Assembly: GCA_002841355.1 (NCBI GenBank)
Contig: PHFB01000001.1
Location: 124,001 to 188,000, forward strand
Reading direction: 5' to 3'
Length of the DNA: 64,000 nucleotides
From: Actinobacteria bacterium HGW-Actinobacteria-1
GTDB lineage: Bacteria; Actinomycetota; Coriobacteriia; Anaerosomatales; Anaerosomataceae
The notes under the pieces were generated by a model, which worked only from the letters and a program-made list of their open reading frames with translations, made no database searches and was not told the origin of the DNA. The position numbers and the translations under genes are program-made. Below, piece after piece: positions 24,613 through 32,231 of the stretch (within the stretch, counting starts at the first letter, position 1; the number at the start of each line of letters is the position of its first letter).

Positions 24613-25578
24613 ATGCGCAACACCCGTATCGTCGAGATGCTTGAGGTGACCGAAGCCGCGGCGCTCGCTGCTGCCCGCTGGATGGGCAAGGGCGACAAGA
24701 TGGCGGCTGATCACGCCGCAGTAGAAGCAATGCGTGGCGCGTTCGACATCCTGGACATCTCGGGTGAGATCGTCATCGGCGAAGGGGAGCGCGACGAGGC
24801 CCCGATGCTGTACATCGGCGAGAAGGTGGGCGCGGGCGGCGAGGAGATCGATATCGCCGTCGATCCGCTTGAGGGCACGAACCTCACGGCGTACGGCCAG
24901 CCGAACTCGCTAGCGGTTTTGGCGTTCGGCCCCAAAGGGACGCTGCTCAATGCGCCTGATACGTACATGTGGAAGATCGCCGCTGGACCGTCTGCCAACG
25001 GCGCGGTGCACATCGACGCAACGGCGACCGAAAACGTCAAGAACGTCGCGAAGGCACTCAAGCGACCCGTTGAGGACATCGTCGTGTGCATTCTCGAGCG
25101 CGAGCGGCACAATGACCTCATCGCTGAGGTGCGCGCCAGCGGTGCCCGCATCCGGCTTATCTCGGACGGCGATGTCTTTGGCGCAGTCGCCACAGCGATC
25201 GAGGGAACCGGGATTCACCTCTACATGGGCGCCGGGGGCGCTCCCGAGGGTGTGCTCGCCGCCACCGCGATGAAGTGCATAGGCGGCACGTTCATGGGTC
25301 GCTTCCAGTTCCGCAGCGACGAAGAGCGCGCACGCGCCGTCGAGATGTCCAAGTGCGACATTGACGGTGTGCTCACCATGGACTGCCTGGTCAACACCGA
25401 TGAAGCTGCATTCATCGCGACCGGTGTTACCGACGGCGAGATGCTGCGCGGCGTGAAGTACTTCGGTCAGGGCGCCAGAACGCATTCGATCGCCATGGAC
25501 AACAAGACCGGCACCGTGCGGTTCATCGAGACGGTCTACCGGACTGGCGCAGAGAAGTTCTGGGTGCGGATGGAGTAG
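24613..25578 (+). CDS. glpX: Fructose-1,6-bisphosphatase class II
   Basis: Hydrolyses fructose 1,6-bisphosphate to fructose 6-phosphate in gluconeogenesis; 321 residues. GlpX motifs are visible: VIGEGERDEAPMLYIGEKVG (metal-binding acidic residues), DPLEGTNL and GGAPEGVLAATAMKC. GGGAGG stands 6 bases before ATG 24613. The gap after rsmB is 32 bases with no strong terminator, so it may share its transcript. It ends convergently with the zinc-ribbon gene 3 bases away. Confidence 0.95.
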   Translation: MRNTRIVEMLEVTEAAALAAARWMGKGDKMAADHAAVEAMRGAFDILDISGEIVIGEGERDEAPMLYIGEKVGAGGEEIDIAVDPLEGTNLTAYGQPNSLAVLAFGPKGTLLNAPDTYMWKIAAGPSANGAVHIDATATENVKNVAKALKRPVEDIVVCILERERHNDLIAEVRASGARIRLISDGDVFGAVATAIEGTGIHLYMGAGGAPEGVLAATAMKCIGGTFMGRFQFRSDEERARAVEMSKCDIDGVLTMDCLVNTDEAAFIATGVTDGEMLRGVKYFGQGARTHSIAMDNKTGTVRFIETVYRTGAEKFWVRME

Positions 25579-25581
25579 CCG

Positions 25582-25875
25582 CTACTCAGCGGCAGGGCAT
25601 GACGCACAGGCCGAGGAGCCATCGCCACCACAGGCGGGCTTCTCGGCCTTCTTCTCGCCTGCAGGCGCACTCTCGCTTGGGGCGGGAATGGCCTTCTTGG
25701 CGCGGTAGTCGGTGTTGTGGAATCCGGTACCCTTGAACACGATGCCAACGGGCGAGAAGAGACGCTTCGCCTCCGCGCCGCACTCGGGGCACGCAATGGC
25801 TCCAGTCTCGCGGATACCGCGAGTCACTTCGAAGACGCAGTCGCAGGATGGGCACCTGTAGTCGTAAGCCGGCAT
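25582..25875 (-). CDS. FmdB-type zinc-ribbon protein
   Basis: A 97-residue protein beginning MPAYDYRCPSCDCVFEV, the standard opening of the FmdB/CxxC regulatory family, with a second pair CPEC to complete a zinc ribbon in the first 45 residues, then a GTGFHNTDY motif typical of the family. The tail is Ala/Lys-rich and ends with three further Cys (ACGG, ACASC), which may bind metal or may be functionless. The molecular role of FmdB proteins is poorly known. Confidence 0.85.
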   Translation of the reverse strand: MPAYDYRCPSCDCVFEVTRGIRETGAIACPECGAEAKRLFSPVGIVFKGTGFHNTDYRAKKAIPAPSESAPAGEKKAEKPACGGDGSSACASCPAAE

Positions 25876-25960
25876 GGAGTACCTCCGGTAGAAGTCGTCG
25901 CGGGTCGCGAACGTGCAGGATACACCCCGTCCAGCTGGTCAGGCAAGGCACCGATGTTGC

Positions 25961-25966
25961 TATACT
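25961..25966 (+). promoter_or_regulatory. Predicted -10 element giving a possibly leaderless mRNA
   Basis: TATACT ends 7 bases before the preferred ATG at 25974, so transcription would begin at or next to the start codon. No ribosome binding site is visible, in keeping with a leaderless message. No convincing -35 was found. Confidence 0.4.
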
Positions 25967-25973
25967 CATGCGC

Positions 25974-27053
25974 ATGGAAGAGCTGATCAACGAGCGACCC
26001 AAACGTCGCCCTCTCATACCGCGGTGGCTGGTCATCACGGTCGTCGCGATTGTCATCGTCATCGTAGGCGCCGTCGCCGGCGTCGTTCTCACGATGCGCA
26101 ACGGTCTCATCGCAGTGCCGGCGGTAGTCGGTAGGACCGCCCCAGAGGCCAAGGCCGTTCTCGACAGCGCAGGACTCATAACGGTCGAGGGCGGGGAGTG
26201 GTTCTCGGTCACCGTGCCGAAGGGGTCGATCATCTCGCAGGAGCCGAGCGCCGGCGCGCTTGCGCGGCGCGGAGATACGGTGACGATCATCGTCTCGGCA
26301 GGCTCCGAGAGCTTCATCATGCCCGACGTTGTCGGTACCACGTCCGAGGACGCGCGTGTTCGACTTGAGACGCTAGGGCTCCGAGTCACCCTGGAGACGG
26401 TCGAGGCGTCGGCTACCGAAGGCACCGTCACCGAGACGTATCCGACAGCAGGCCAGGAGGTTCGCAACGGCTCGACCGTGCGCGTCCGTGTTGCCGGCCG
26501 CTCCGTTGCCTCGTCGATCATGCTGCCGTACAAGATGGACGGCGTGACCGTTGTGATCGACCCGGCACCGATCACATCGGGCAGCGACACCACTATGGAG
26601 GTCACACGTCGCCTGCGTTCGCTTCTGGAGGCATCAGGAGCGGCTGTGAAGGTAACGCGGAGCGTGGGCTCCACCTCGACCGCGACCGCCGATCGCGCCG
26701 CCATAGTGTCCGAGACGACGGCAACGGCCGTGGTCGCCCTTGATCTGGCCACGTCAGGTGCAGAGGGAATCCAGGTCACGTACACGGCTTCGAAGGACGC
26801 ATCTGCGACCGCAGCGACAGCGAAGCTGGTCGCCAGCATGACGGAAGCACTCACGTCTCCCGGCCAGGTCGTCCGGGCGCCGGCATCCGCTACGAGCGCC
26901 ATACTCTCCGCGTCAGCCGCACCGGGCGTACGGGTGATCCTCGGCAATACCCGCGGCAAGGGTGACGCATCGCTCTTCGCCGATCCTGCATGGGCCGACA
27001 CGGTTGCGCGAGCTCTCTACCGCGCCCTAGGGGCGACCTTCGGGCGCGTCTGA
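25974..27053 (+). CDS. Membrane-anchored PASTA protein with amidase-like C-terminal domain
   Basis: A 359-residue protein: a short cytoplasmic N-terminus rich in Arg and Lys, one membrane helix (WLVITVVAIVIVIVGAVAGV), two PASTA repeats (about residues 43-110 and 112-175, each starting with a VPxVVG or MPDVVG motif) and a domain of about 175 residues. That domain opens TVVIDPAPITSGS, which recalls the VxIDPGHGG opening of N-acetylmuramoyl-L-alanine amidases, but the zinc His is replaced. It should sit outside the cell and bind peptidoglycan or lipid II through PASTA repeats without amidase activity. No kinase domain is present. ATG 25974 is preferred to ATG 25968 on promoter spacing; both are possible. 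Confidence 0.75.
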   Translation: MEELINERPKRRPLIPRWLVITVVAIVIVIVGAVAGVVLTMRNGLIAVPAVVGRTAPEAKAVLDSAGLITVEGGEWFSVTVPKGSIISQEPSAGALARRGDTVTIIVSAGSESFIMPDVVGTTSEDARVRLETLGLRVTLETVEASATEGTVTETYPTAGQEVRNGSTVRVRVAGRSVASSIMLPYKMDGVTVVIDPAPITSGSDTTMEVTRRLRSLLEASGAAVKVTRSVGSTSTATADRAAIVSETTATAVVALDLATSGAEGIQVTYTASKDASATAATAKLVASMTEALTSPGQVVRAPASATSAILSASAAPGVRVILGNTRGKGDASLFADPAWADTVARALYRALGATFGRV

Positions 27054-27090
27054 TGGGGCTTCGTGTAGACTGTAACGGGAGATTTGACCT

Positions 27091-28125
27091 ATGACGCAGA
27101 AGAGCCGCCACATATACAGATGGTTCGTCATCATCGCGACGATCGTGGCGATGGTACTTCCTGCTGCCTCCGCCTTCGGCGCAAAGTCCGAAGTCACTCA
27201 GCTCAAGGAACAGCTCGCAGCGCTTCGGAAAGAGTCTCAGCGCGCAGGCGATGCCTACTCCAAGGCGTACTGGAAGCTCGACGCGACCAACGCGAAGCTA
27301 GCAACCACCAACGCGAACCTCTCCAAGACCAAAGAGAAGCTTGCCAAGGCCTCCGCGCGCCTGAGCAACCACGCCGCTGAGATGTACCGCCAAGGGGAGA
27401 TCGACTACCTTGCGCTTCTTCTGACGAGCGACACGCTCGACGACATGCTCGTGCGGCTCGAGTACGTAAGCCGGATCGGCCAGCAAGACGCTTCGGTCGT
27501 CTCGGAAGTGAAGGCTCTCCAGGCAGATCTCAACGCGCAAAAGGCCGAAATCGAGGCAGTCAAGGCCGACCAGTCCGAGGAGGCAAAGGCCCTCAAGGCG
27601 AAGGCCGCCGCGCTCGACAAGAAGCTCAAGGGCGTCGAGTCCGAGTACGCCGCCGTCCAGAAGAAGCTCGCAGCTGCGCTCGCGAAGCAGAACGGTGGTC
27701 GGACTACCAGCAGCACTCGCTATCCTGCTGGTCCCAACGGCATGGTCTTCCCCGTGCAGGGTTCGTACTACTACGCGAACACGTGGGGTGCTGCGCGCTC
27801 CGGCGGACGCACACACAAGGGCACGGACATCATGGCCAGGACCGGCACGCCGTGTGTTGCCGTGCTTGCCGGAACCGTTCGCGCCAAGTCGAACTCACTC
27901 GGCGGCAAGACGATCTGGTTGACCGCTGACAACGGATGGCAGTTCTACTACGCGCATCTCAACGGATACGTCCGCACTTCTGGGCGCGTGGCGGCGGGCG
28001 AGCTCATCGGCTACGTAGGTTCGACGGGCAACGCATCGGCAAGTGCGCCGCACTTGCACTTCGAGATCCATCCGGGCGGCGGAGCCGCAGTTAATCCGTA
28101 CTCCTACCTCAAAGCGATGGAATAG
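27091..28125 (+). CDS. Secreted coiled-coil M23 (LytM/EnvC-like) peptidase
   Basis: A 344-residue exported cell-wall protein. Residues 1-32 form a signal peptide (RWFVIIATIVAMVLPAASAFG), followed by about 170 residues of coiled coil and then an M23 domain. The zinc ligands are visible: His in THKGTDIMA, His-x-His in PHLHFEI, plus YAHLNGY, so the peptidase should be active, unlike degenerate EnvC proteins. It probably cuts or regulates cutting of peptidoglycan at division. GGGAG is about 10 bases before the ATG. It follows the PASTA protein by 37 bases and may be cotranscribed with it. Confidence 0.92.
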   Translation: MTQKSRHIYRWFVIIATIVAMVLPAASAFGAKSEVTQLKEQLAALRKESQRAGDAYSKAYWKLDATNAKLATTNANLSKTKEKLAKASARLSNHAAEMYRQGEIDYLALLLTSDTLDDMLVRLEYVSRIGQQDASVVSEVKALQADLNAQKAEIEAVKADQSEEAKALKAKAAALDKKLKGVESEYAAVQKKLAAALAKQNGGRTTSSTRYPAGPNGMVFPVQGSYYYANTWGAARSGGRTHKGTDIMARTGTPCVAVLAGTVRAKSNSLGGKTIWLTADNGWQFYYAHLNGYVRTSGRVAAGELIGYVGSTGNASASAPHLHFEIHPGGGAAVNPYSYLKAME

Positions 28126-28134
28126 CGCTTGCCC

Positions 28135-28160
28135 CACATGCTGCCGTGTGACAGCATGTG
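28135..28160 (+). terminator. Hairpin after the M23 peptidase gene
   Basis: CACATGCTG pairs perfectly with CAGCATGTG around an 8-base loop, 10 bases after the stop codon. There is no T-run, so it may be a weak terminator or an mRNA-stabilising hairpin. It ends 13 bases before the TPP aptamer. Confidence 0.5.
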
Positions 28161-28173
28161 CCTGTCCTGAAAT

Positions 28174-28263
28174 ACCGTATCGGGAGCTGCGTGCGCGGCT
28201 GAGAGGCGACCTACGAGTCGCGACCGAAGGACCGTTCCGATAATGCGGATCGGCAAGCACGGT
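28174..28263 (+). ncRNA. TPP (THI-box) riboswitch aptamer
   Basis: P1 is ACCGT (28174-28178) with ACGGT (28259-28263). The conserved THI blocks GGCTGAGAGG and GATAATGC are present with normal spacing, and thiT and a thiamine pyrophosphokinase follow. Downstream (28264-28321) are two short hairpins and a competing long-range helix that could carry the switch to the thiT ribosome binding site at 28329. Confidence 0.85.
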
Positions 28264-28321
28264 GGATGCGTCGGCATCCTATCAGTCCCATGCTCCGCTC
28301 CGACGCGGGCGTTCGCGCCCG
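28264..28321 (+). promoter_or_regulatory. Probable expression platform of the TPP riboswitch
   Basis: GGATGC (28264-28269) can pair with GCATCC (28274-28279), and CGGGCG (28306-28311) with CGCCCG (28316-28321). Alternatively GCGTCGG (28268-28274) pairs with CCGACGC (28300-28306), which excludes both. The second hairpin ends 7 bases before the AAAAGGAG of thiT. No T-run is present, so control is more likely at translation or by Rho than by an intrinsic terminator. Confidence 0.5.
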
Positions 28322-28341
28322 TGCCGAGAAAAGGAGTATCC

Positions 28342-28908
28342 ATGTCCCACCGCCGAATCGTCATCATGACCGAGATCGCACTGACGCTCGCACTTGCGTA
28401 CGTTCTCGGCTGGCTGAAGCTCTGGCAGATGCCGCAAGGGGGCGACGTGTCACTCGCGATGTTGCCTCTGTTCGTGCTCGCACTGCGCCGCGGCCTGCCG
28501 GTCGGGCTTTCGGCTGGCGTTCTGTACGGCGTCCTCGATCTCATGCATCCGCCGCTCTACATCGTGCATTGGGTGCAGTTCTTTCTCGACTATCCGCTCG
28601 CCTTCATGGCCGTCGGGCTCGCCGGCATCTTCGCTCCCGTCCTGGCACGTGCGGCAGCGTACGGGGATTGGAAGCGTGCGCTCTGGAGCGCCATCATTCC
28701 GGGCATCGCGCTGGGAGCCGTAGGCCGATTCGTGCTGCATCTGATCTCGGGCGCGGTCTTCTTCGCCGAGTATGCCGAAGGACAGCCGGTGTGGGCCTAC
28801 TCGGCCGGGTACAACTCTTTCGTGTTCGTGTCCGCGTTGCTCTGCGTCATCGGTGCCGCACTCGTGATCCCTGCGTTGCAGCGTGTCGTACCGCCCGAAG
28901 GAGAGTAG
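28342..28908 (+). CDS. thiT: Thiamine-specific ECF transporter S component
   Basis: A 188-residue integral membrane protein with about six hydrophobic helices, beginning MSHRRIVIMTEIALTLALAYVLG and containing the ThiT-like LPQGGDVSL-type loop here read as MPQGGDVSLAMLPL, and HWVQFFLDYPLAF. It would capture thiamine and dock on a shared EcfA/A'/T energising module, which is not encoded in this window. AAAAGGAG precedes ATG 28342. The TPP riboswitch upstream and the thiamine pyrophosphokinase gene 2 bases downstream confirm the substrate. Confidence 0.9.
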   Translation: MSHRRIVIMTEIALTLALAYVLGWLKLWQMPQGGDVSLAMLPLFVLALRRGLPVGLSAGVLYGVLDLMHPPLYIVHWVQFFLDYPLAFMAVGLAGIFAPVLARAAAYGDWKRALWSAIIPGIALGAVGRFVLHLISGAVFFAEYAEGQPVWAYSAGYNSFVFVSALLCVIGAALVIPALQRVVPPEGE

Positions 28909-28910
28909 TT

Positions 28911-29579
28911 GTGCCTCAATCAGCGCTGATCGTGGGTTCCGCTCCGGTTCCCGGAGAGCACGCGTTCTACCGCGCCTTGCTCGAGGACCGGGCGTTCGTG
29001 ATCGCCTGCGATGCCGCTGCCGAGTGGTGCGTCGCGCTGGGTCGTACCCCCGACATCGCGGTGGGGGACTTCGACTCCGCTGCCCCTGGAGCGCCGGAGC
29101 GTCTTGCCGCTCTCGGCGTGGACGTGCGCCGCTTCTCGGCCGAGAAGGACGAGAGCGACCTCGATCTTGCAGTGGCGGTAGCGCGTTCGCTTGGCTGCGA
29201 CAGGGTCACTTTCACCGCTGCATACACCGGCCGAATCGACCACACCCTCGCGTCCGTTGGCTCAGCCGGTTCGGCTGCCGATCTGCGGGCCCGCGTTGAA
29301 GAACCGGGCTACTCCGCCTTGGTGCTATCCGACGGGGGAACCTCCTCAGCGGTTCTCGAGACGACGCCCGGCGCCCTGGTGTCGGTCATCGCTCTTGAGC
29401 CCTCGACCGGAGTCACTCTTACCGGACTTCGCTATCCGCTCGACTGTGCGGACGTGCCTACGCTCTCGTCCCTTGGCGTGAGCAACGTCGCGCTCGGCGA
29501 CCGTGTCAGGGTGTCACTCGCGTCGGGTACGCTTCTCGTGATAGCCTCACGCAGCGCGGATTCGATTCTGCACGACTGA
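28911..29579 (+). CDS. thiN: Thiamine pyrophosphokinase
   Basis: Transfers pyrophosphate from ATP to thiamine to make TPP; 222 residues. Family motifs: ACDAAAEWCVALGRTPDIAVGDFDS (acidic metal site), AEKDESDLDLAVA and the GRIDHTLAS substrate loop. GTG 28911 lies 2 bases after the thiT stop with GAAGGAGAG upstream. The thiT-thiN pair forms a thiamine salvage operon under TPP control: import, then trapping as TPP. Confidence 0.92.
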   Translation: MPQSALIVGSAPVPGEHAFYRALLEDRAFVIACDAAAEWCVALGRTPDIAVGDFDSAAPGAPERLAALGVDVRRFSAEKDESDLDLAVAVARSLGCDRVTFTAAYTGRIDHTLASVGSAGSAADLRARVEEPGYSALVLSDGGTSSAVLETTPGALVSVIALEPSTGVTLTGLRYPLDCADVPTLSSLGVSNVALGDRVRVSLASGTLLVIASRSADSILHD

Positions 29580-29658
29580 AGGAATCGCACCTGCGTGCCG
29601 ATACATCTCTCGGCGGGACGTATAGTCCTGATGGACGTGCTTCACAGGCGGGGGTGAC

Positions 29659-31422
29659 GTGTCCGACGAATCGACACCAAACGACCCCACCGGCCGTGCA
29701 AACGGCGGCGGTGTCATGTTCGCTGTCCTGGCATTCTTTGCCGCGATAGCTTCTGTCGCGCTGCGTCAGCCATGGCTTGGAGCGATCGCAGGCGGGTTCG
29801 CGGCAGTTGCCATCGTCTCATCCTTCATGCCGATCAAGCGTTCCCACATCCCGGCACCGCTCGCGGCTGAGCCCGAGCCCACGCCCGCCGATGCCCCTCC
29901 GCCAGTTCCGATGGAGTACCGGATACCACCCACGCTGGATGCAGATGCGATCCTGCATTCGCTTGCCGACGCAGTCGCTCCGGTGGCTCCGGCAGTGGCC
30001 GTTCACATGTGGCTTGAAGACCCCTCGTCCGCAACGCTACGCCTGGTGGCAGCGGTTGGTCCCATGAGTCCCGCGCCGCAACCGCTTCCGCTGGAGGACG
30101 CGATCCTTGGCAAGAGCGTGCGCGATGGATCGGCCGCACTCGCGCCGCTCGCTCGTGTTCAGACCGGAGGCGTCGAGCGGGTGATCTGGCGATTTGCCGT
30201 ACCGCTGTCGCCCGGCAACGCCCGCGGCGTGGTCGGTGTCGACATATCCGTCACCGCCGATCCTGACGGTATGCAACTCGCACGTCTCACCGCGCCGCTG
30301 CGAGGCGCGCTCGCGGGAAGTCTCGCGTTGCATGTCGCCAAAGTCGAGACCGAGATGGCTACTGCGCTCATCGAGGTGGCGCGCGACCTGAGTCGACGGC
30401 TCGATCCCGAAGAGGTGCTCAGTTCGGCGCTTCACACAGCCATGCGCATCTCGGAAGCGGCGACGGGCAGCATTATGCTCACGGATGCATCCAGCGGACG
30501 TCTCACTATCGTGAAGGCCGAGGGTCTGCCGAACGAGGTCGTTCGAGACACGTCGCTCTCGGAGGGTGAGGGAATCGCGGGATGGGTTCTAGCAACCGGA
30601 CAGCCGCTCCTCATCGAGGATCTTCCCGCACGGCCGAAGTCGGGCCGGCGTCACGGTATCCGGTCTGCCGTTTCGGTGCCTATCGCCGACGCCGACGGAA
30701 CCCTCGGCGTGCTCAATGTCGGCAGCCGAGGTTTTCCGGCCCGGTTCACCGAGTCGCATATGCGAGCCCTCGAGACGCTTGGGAAGCAGACGGCGGTCGC
30801 GTTGCGCAACGCGAATGCGGTAGCAGCGTCCCGGGAGTTGTATTTCGACACGCTCAAGGCGCTTGCCCTTGCTCTCGAGACGAAGGACCCCTATTCGCGT
30901 GGAGGCACGGAACGGGTGCTCTCGTACGCTACGGCCATGGGTGAGGCGTTCGGCCTCCCCGAGGATCAGCGTGAGGCGCTGCGCGTCGCCGCGCTGCTGC
31001 ACGACATCGGCATGGCCGCAACCGGGGAGCCCGTGGGATCCCTTCAGCGCCCCTTGTCGACCGTGGAGCATGGCCTGCTGAAGCTCCACCCTCAGATCGC
31101 TGCCGAGATCCTCCAGGAGCTTCCGGCCCTGCGTGCGGTCGTCCCGATCGTGTACCACCACCACGAGTGGTTCGACGGCCAGGGTTACGGTGGCGGACTG
31201 TCAGGTGAGTCTATTCCGCTCGGCGCACGCATTCTCGCGGTCGCGGACGCGTACGTCGCGATGACGTCCGAGCGCCCGTACCGCCACGCGATGAGCCAGC
31301 AGCAGGCGGTCGCGGAACTCTCGGACAAAGCAGGAGCCCAGTTCGATCCCGCCGTGGTCGCGGTCCTCAAGGACCTGCTTTCCACGGGGGGCGACCGGGC
31401 TCCGGAACGCCAGCGGCGGTAG
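29659..31422 (+). CDS. Membrane GAF / HD-GYP domain signalling protein
   Basis: A 587-residue protein with two membrane helices near residues 20-55, a GAF-like segment around 90-215, a clearer GAF domain around 235-390 (SGRLTIVKAEGLP, EGIAGWVLATGQPLLIEDL, VSVPIADADGTLGVLNV) and a C-terminal HD-GYP domain. The HD-GYP has its metal residues HDIG near 448 and HHEWFDGQGYGGG near 500, with GYP read as GYG. HD-GYP proteins hydrolyse cyclic di-GMP; a role in c-di-GMP turnover in response to a ligand or redox signal is inferred. The start is GTG with a GGGGGTG sequence near; a possible -10 TATAGT is at 29621-29626. Confidence 0.88.
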   Translation: MSDESTPNDPTGRANGGGVMFAVLAFFAAIASVALRQPWLGAIAGGFAAVAIVSSFMPIKRSHIPAPLAAEPEPTPADAPPPVPMEYRIPPTLDADAILHSLADAVAPVAPAVAVHMWLEDPSSATLRLVAAVGPMSPAPQPLPLEDAILGKSVRDGSAALAPLARVQTGGVERVIWRFAVPLSPGNARGVVGVDISVTADPDGMQLARLTAPLRGALAGSLALHVAKVETEMATALIEVARDLSRRLDPEEVLSSALHTAMRISEAATGSIMLTDASSGRLTIVKAEGLPNEVVRDTSLSEGEGIAGWVLATGQPLLIEDLPARPKSGRRHGIRSAVSVPIADADGTLGVLNVGSRGFPARFTESHMRALETLGKQTAVALRNANAVAASRELYFDTLKALALALETKDPYSRGGTERVLSYATAMGEAFGLPEDQREALRVAALLHDIGMAATGEPVGSLQRPLSTVEHGLLKLHPQIAAEILQELPALRAVVPIVYHHHEWFDGQGYGGGLSGESIPLGARILAVADAYVAMTSERPYRHAMSQQQAVAELSDKAGAQFDPAVVAVLKDLLSTGGDRAPERQRR

Positions 31423-31438
31423 CCGCTTCAGTACGAGA

Positions 31439-31627
31439 CTAGCCTCGGGTGACCTTGCCGGCCTTGAGGCACTTCGTGCAAACGTTGACCTTCTTCGACG
31501 TACCCTCGACCAGGACGGACACGCGCTGGATGTTCGGGTAGACCATCCGGTTCGTCACGCGGTGCGAGTGGCTGACGTTGCGGCCAGCAGACGGCTTCTT
31601 GCCGCATACGGTGCAAATCTGGGACAT
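31439..31627 (-). CDS. rpmB: 50S ribosomal protein L28
   Basis: A 62-residue L28 with two CxxC pairs (CTVCGKKP and CTKCLKAG), the zinc-binding C+ form. The core NVSHSHRVTNR is diagnostic. AGGAG lies upstream of the ATG at 31627; the longer open frame upstream is not conserved. It is convergent with the HD-GYP gene (16-base gap) and divergent from the Asp23 gene. Confidence 0.97.
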   Translation of the reverse strand: MSQICTVCGKKPSAGRNVSHSHRVTNRMVYPNIQRVSVLVEGTSKKVNVCTKCLKAGKVTRG

Positions 31628-31698
31628 GGTCCTGGCTCCTGTCGAGTATCTGTGGGCCCATCCGGTCTGAATGGGCCGGACTGTCGAAAAGCGAAGAG

Positions 31699-31727
31699 AT
31701 GATAGCACGGCACCCCTACACCGGCAA
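31699..31727 (-). promoter_or_regulatory. Promoter of rpmB
   Basis: On the minus strand TTGCCG (plus-strand 31722-31727) and TATCAT (31699-31704) are separated by 17 bases, giving a start about 65 bases upstream of the L28 start codon. Confidence 0.65.
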
Positions 31728-31880
31728 GGCGCGCACATCCATTCAAAACGGTGTGCGGCCGAGGCGGCTCCGCTATACTACTCTTTCGAACGTGTTAACA
31801 GAAACGCTCTTCTGCAATTGCACCCGAGATGCCCGGTCCGCCCGAGCGGCGACGACTACCGGTTCCGAGGAGGAACTTCG

Positions 31881-32231
31881 ATGGCTGAGGTTGTTCAGGG
31901 CTCGATGACCATCGCGAACGACGTGCTCGCGGATATCGCAGGGTTCGTCGCGCTGGAGTGCTACGGGGTTGTCGGGATGGCGAGTCCATCTCTCCGTGAC
32001 GGTGTTGCCCAGCTGCTTTCGCGCGACCGTCTCCGCAAGGGTGTCATGATCACGAACGTTGACGACCGGAATGTGCAGGTCGATCTCTACATCGTGATCG
32101 AGCACGGAACCAACCTCGCGGAGGTCTCGCGGAACCTTGTTGACCGCGTCAAGTACGCGCTCACTCATGATGCTGACGTTCAAGTCGCGTCGATCGACGT
32201 CCATGTCCAGGGCATCAAGGTCCGGAAGTGA
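31881..32231 (+). CDS. Asp23/Gls24 family envelope stress protein
   Basis: A 116-residue protein of the Asp23 (YloU) family: MAEVVQGSMTIANDVLADIAGFVALECYGVVGM is a typical opening and the rest alternates short strands and helices. GAGGAGG precedes the ATG. It overlaps fakA by one base (TGATG); the Asp23-fakA pairing is widely conserved in Gram-positive bacteria. Family members are linked to envelope homeostasis, with no known enzyme activity. A -10 like TATACT lies at 31774-31779. Confidence 0.9.
   Translation: MAEVVQGSMTIANDVLADIAGFVALECYGVVGMASPSLRDGVAQLLSRDRLRKGVMITNVDDRNVQVDLYIVIEHGTNLAEVSRNLVDRVKYALTHDADVQVASIDVHVQGIKVRK

Noticed and set aside
28266-28910. In-frame 5' extension of thiN through the riboswitch and thiT
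   Set aside because: Only the part after GTG 28911 is similar to thiamine pyrophosphokinase; the rest is an Arg-rich shadow of thiT.
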